Source: Anaerocolumna sp. AGMB13020 (GTDB taxonomy: Bacteria; Bacillota; Clostridia; Lachnospirales; Lachnospiraceae). Taken from it: a stretch of 64,000 nucleotides of DNA. A program made the position numbers and the translations under genes. This document shows, piece after piece, positions 63,632 to 64,000 of this stretch (within the stretch, counting starts at the first letter, position 1; every line of letters starts with the position of its first letter). The notes under the pieces are model-generated. The model did no database searches. It was given only the letters and a program-made list of their open reading frames with translations, and was not told where the DNA came from. The stretch spans positions 4,653,001 to 4,717,000 of the forward strand of contig NZ_CP136910.1 of the NCBI RefSeq assembly GCF_033100115.1. Direction: 5' to 3'.

Positions 63632-64000
63632 ATGGAAATGGCAGACATTATAAGAAAACTGTATCACTTAAATAATATAGGTATCATCAAAGTTAATGAA
63701 CAGATAGACAAGCTTTTAGAGTTAAGTGATTATACTGAAATTGACAAAGAACAAGAAGAGCTTCTTTTATTTGATATAACTCACATGAATGAGTCAATGA
63801 AAAATCGAATAGAAGTGACACAAGCTAAAAATGACATGGTAAATGCATATAGGCAGGAACTAGGAGAAATTGAAAGTATTCCCTTTCCAGTAAAGCAAAA
63901 AGATATTCTAAGAGTTATACGAGATACAACGGAAAGTCCTTTTGTAGCTCTGGGCAAAGCATATATATGGGGAAGTATCCAAAGTAGTAAAAATACATAG
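63632..64000 (+). CDS. Protein of unknown function, 122 residues
   Basis: The ATG at 63632 follows AGAGGT. The stop is the last codon of the window, so the gene is complete. It is mostly helical and acidic in the first half (NEQIDKLLELSDYTEIDKEQ), then KQKDILRVIRDTTESPFVAL. No domain recognised. It lies downstream of the twin palindromes, which could carry its control region. Confidence 0.55.
   Translation: MEMADIIRKLYHLNNIGIIKVNEQIDKLLELSDYTEIDKEQEELLLFDITHMNESMKNRIEVTQAKNDMVNAYRQELGEIESIPFPVKQKDILRVIRDTTESPFVALGKAYIWGSIQSSKNT

Overview
The window looks like an AT-rich chromosome segment of an anaerobic Clostridia species, most likely a Lachnospiraceae (clostridial cluster XIVa) relative. 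The basis is strong AGGAGG ribosome sites on both strands, a single-chain PurL, MccA/MccB-type sulfur genes, a SigV/RsiV pair, a GH29 fucosidase, many XRE/AraC/MarR regulators and many GNAT acetyltransferases. This placement is an inference from gene content; no rRNA is present.

Layout. 1-5 kb: the end of an FtsX-type ABC permease, a VOC protein, a rhomboid protease and an unknown protein. 5-9.3 kb: an iron-siderophore uptake operon (lipoprotein, two FecCD permeases, ATPase). 9.5-16.7 kb: acetyltransferases, a hemerythrin-CheX pair, and an alkylation-repair neighbourhood (AlkC-type glycosylase and a full-length Ada) that also holds a MarR-GNAT fusion and an XRE-desulfoferrodoxin fusion. 16.7-21.6 kb: mccA/mccB and a GGDEF-EAL protein. 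21.6-31 kb: VOC, an XRE/membrane-protein pair, a pectin-acetylesterase-like protein, isochorismatase/HxlR, AraC/fucosidase, decayed GNAT genes, and a LysA-type decarboxylase divergent from a MocR regulator. 32-38 kb: a 17-bp tandem array, a Zn-phospholipase-like gene with a deleted MFS partner, TetR, and an ABC pair resembling siderophore transporters of the IrtAB/YbtPQ kind. 38-48 kb: rsiV/sigV, purL, a decayed PAS-GGDEF gene, ldh, a 13-bp tandem array and rsgA. 48-54 kb: a heterodimeric drug-type ABC exporter divergent from AraC and a nitroreductase.

From tRNA-Gly(GCC) at 54.17 kb to the right edge lies an integrated mobile element: tyrosine integrase, a putative small RNA, a membrane-anchored GIY-YIG protein, ImmA-like protease, CI/Cro-like XRE pair, many small ORFs, an HUH-type Rep gene split by an IS3/IS150-type insertion sequence, tandem small paralogues and two GC-rich perfect palindromes. 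Its far end is outside the window.

The main unexplained signals are: (1) an inverted repeat GTTAG-N6-CTAAC in the promoters of both iron-type ABC operons; (2) a 17-unit array whose 17-bp unit carries a Shine-Dalgarno plus ATG and overruns the 3' end of a MocR gene; (3) a roughly 160-bp MITE-like family with three copies; (4) a 30-codon ORF followed by an intrinsic terminator upstream of rsgA; (5) a promoter-hairpin-terminator cassette that reads as a small RNA beside the integrase; (6) an XRE regulator fused to a desulfoferrodoxin with all metal ligands kept. All gene calls were made by reading the sequence; no database search was run.
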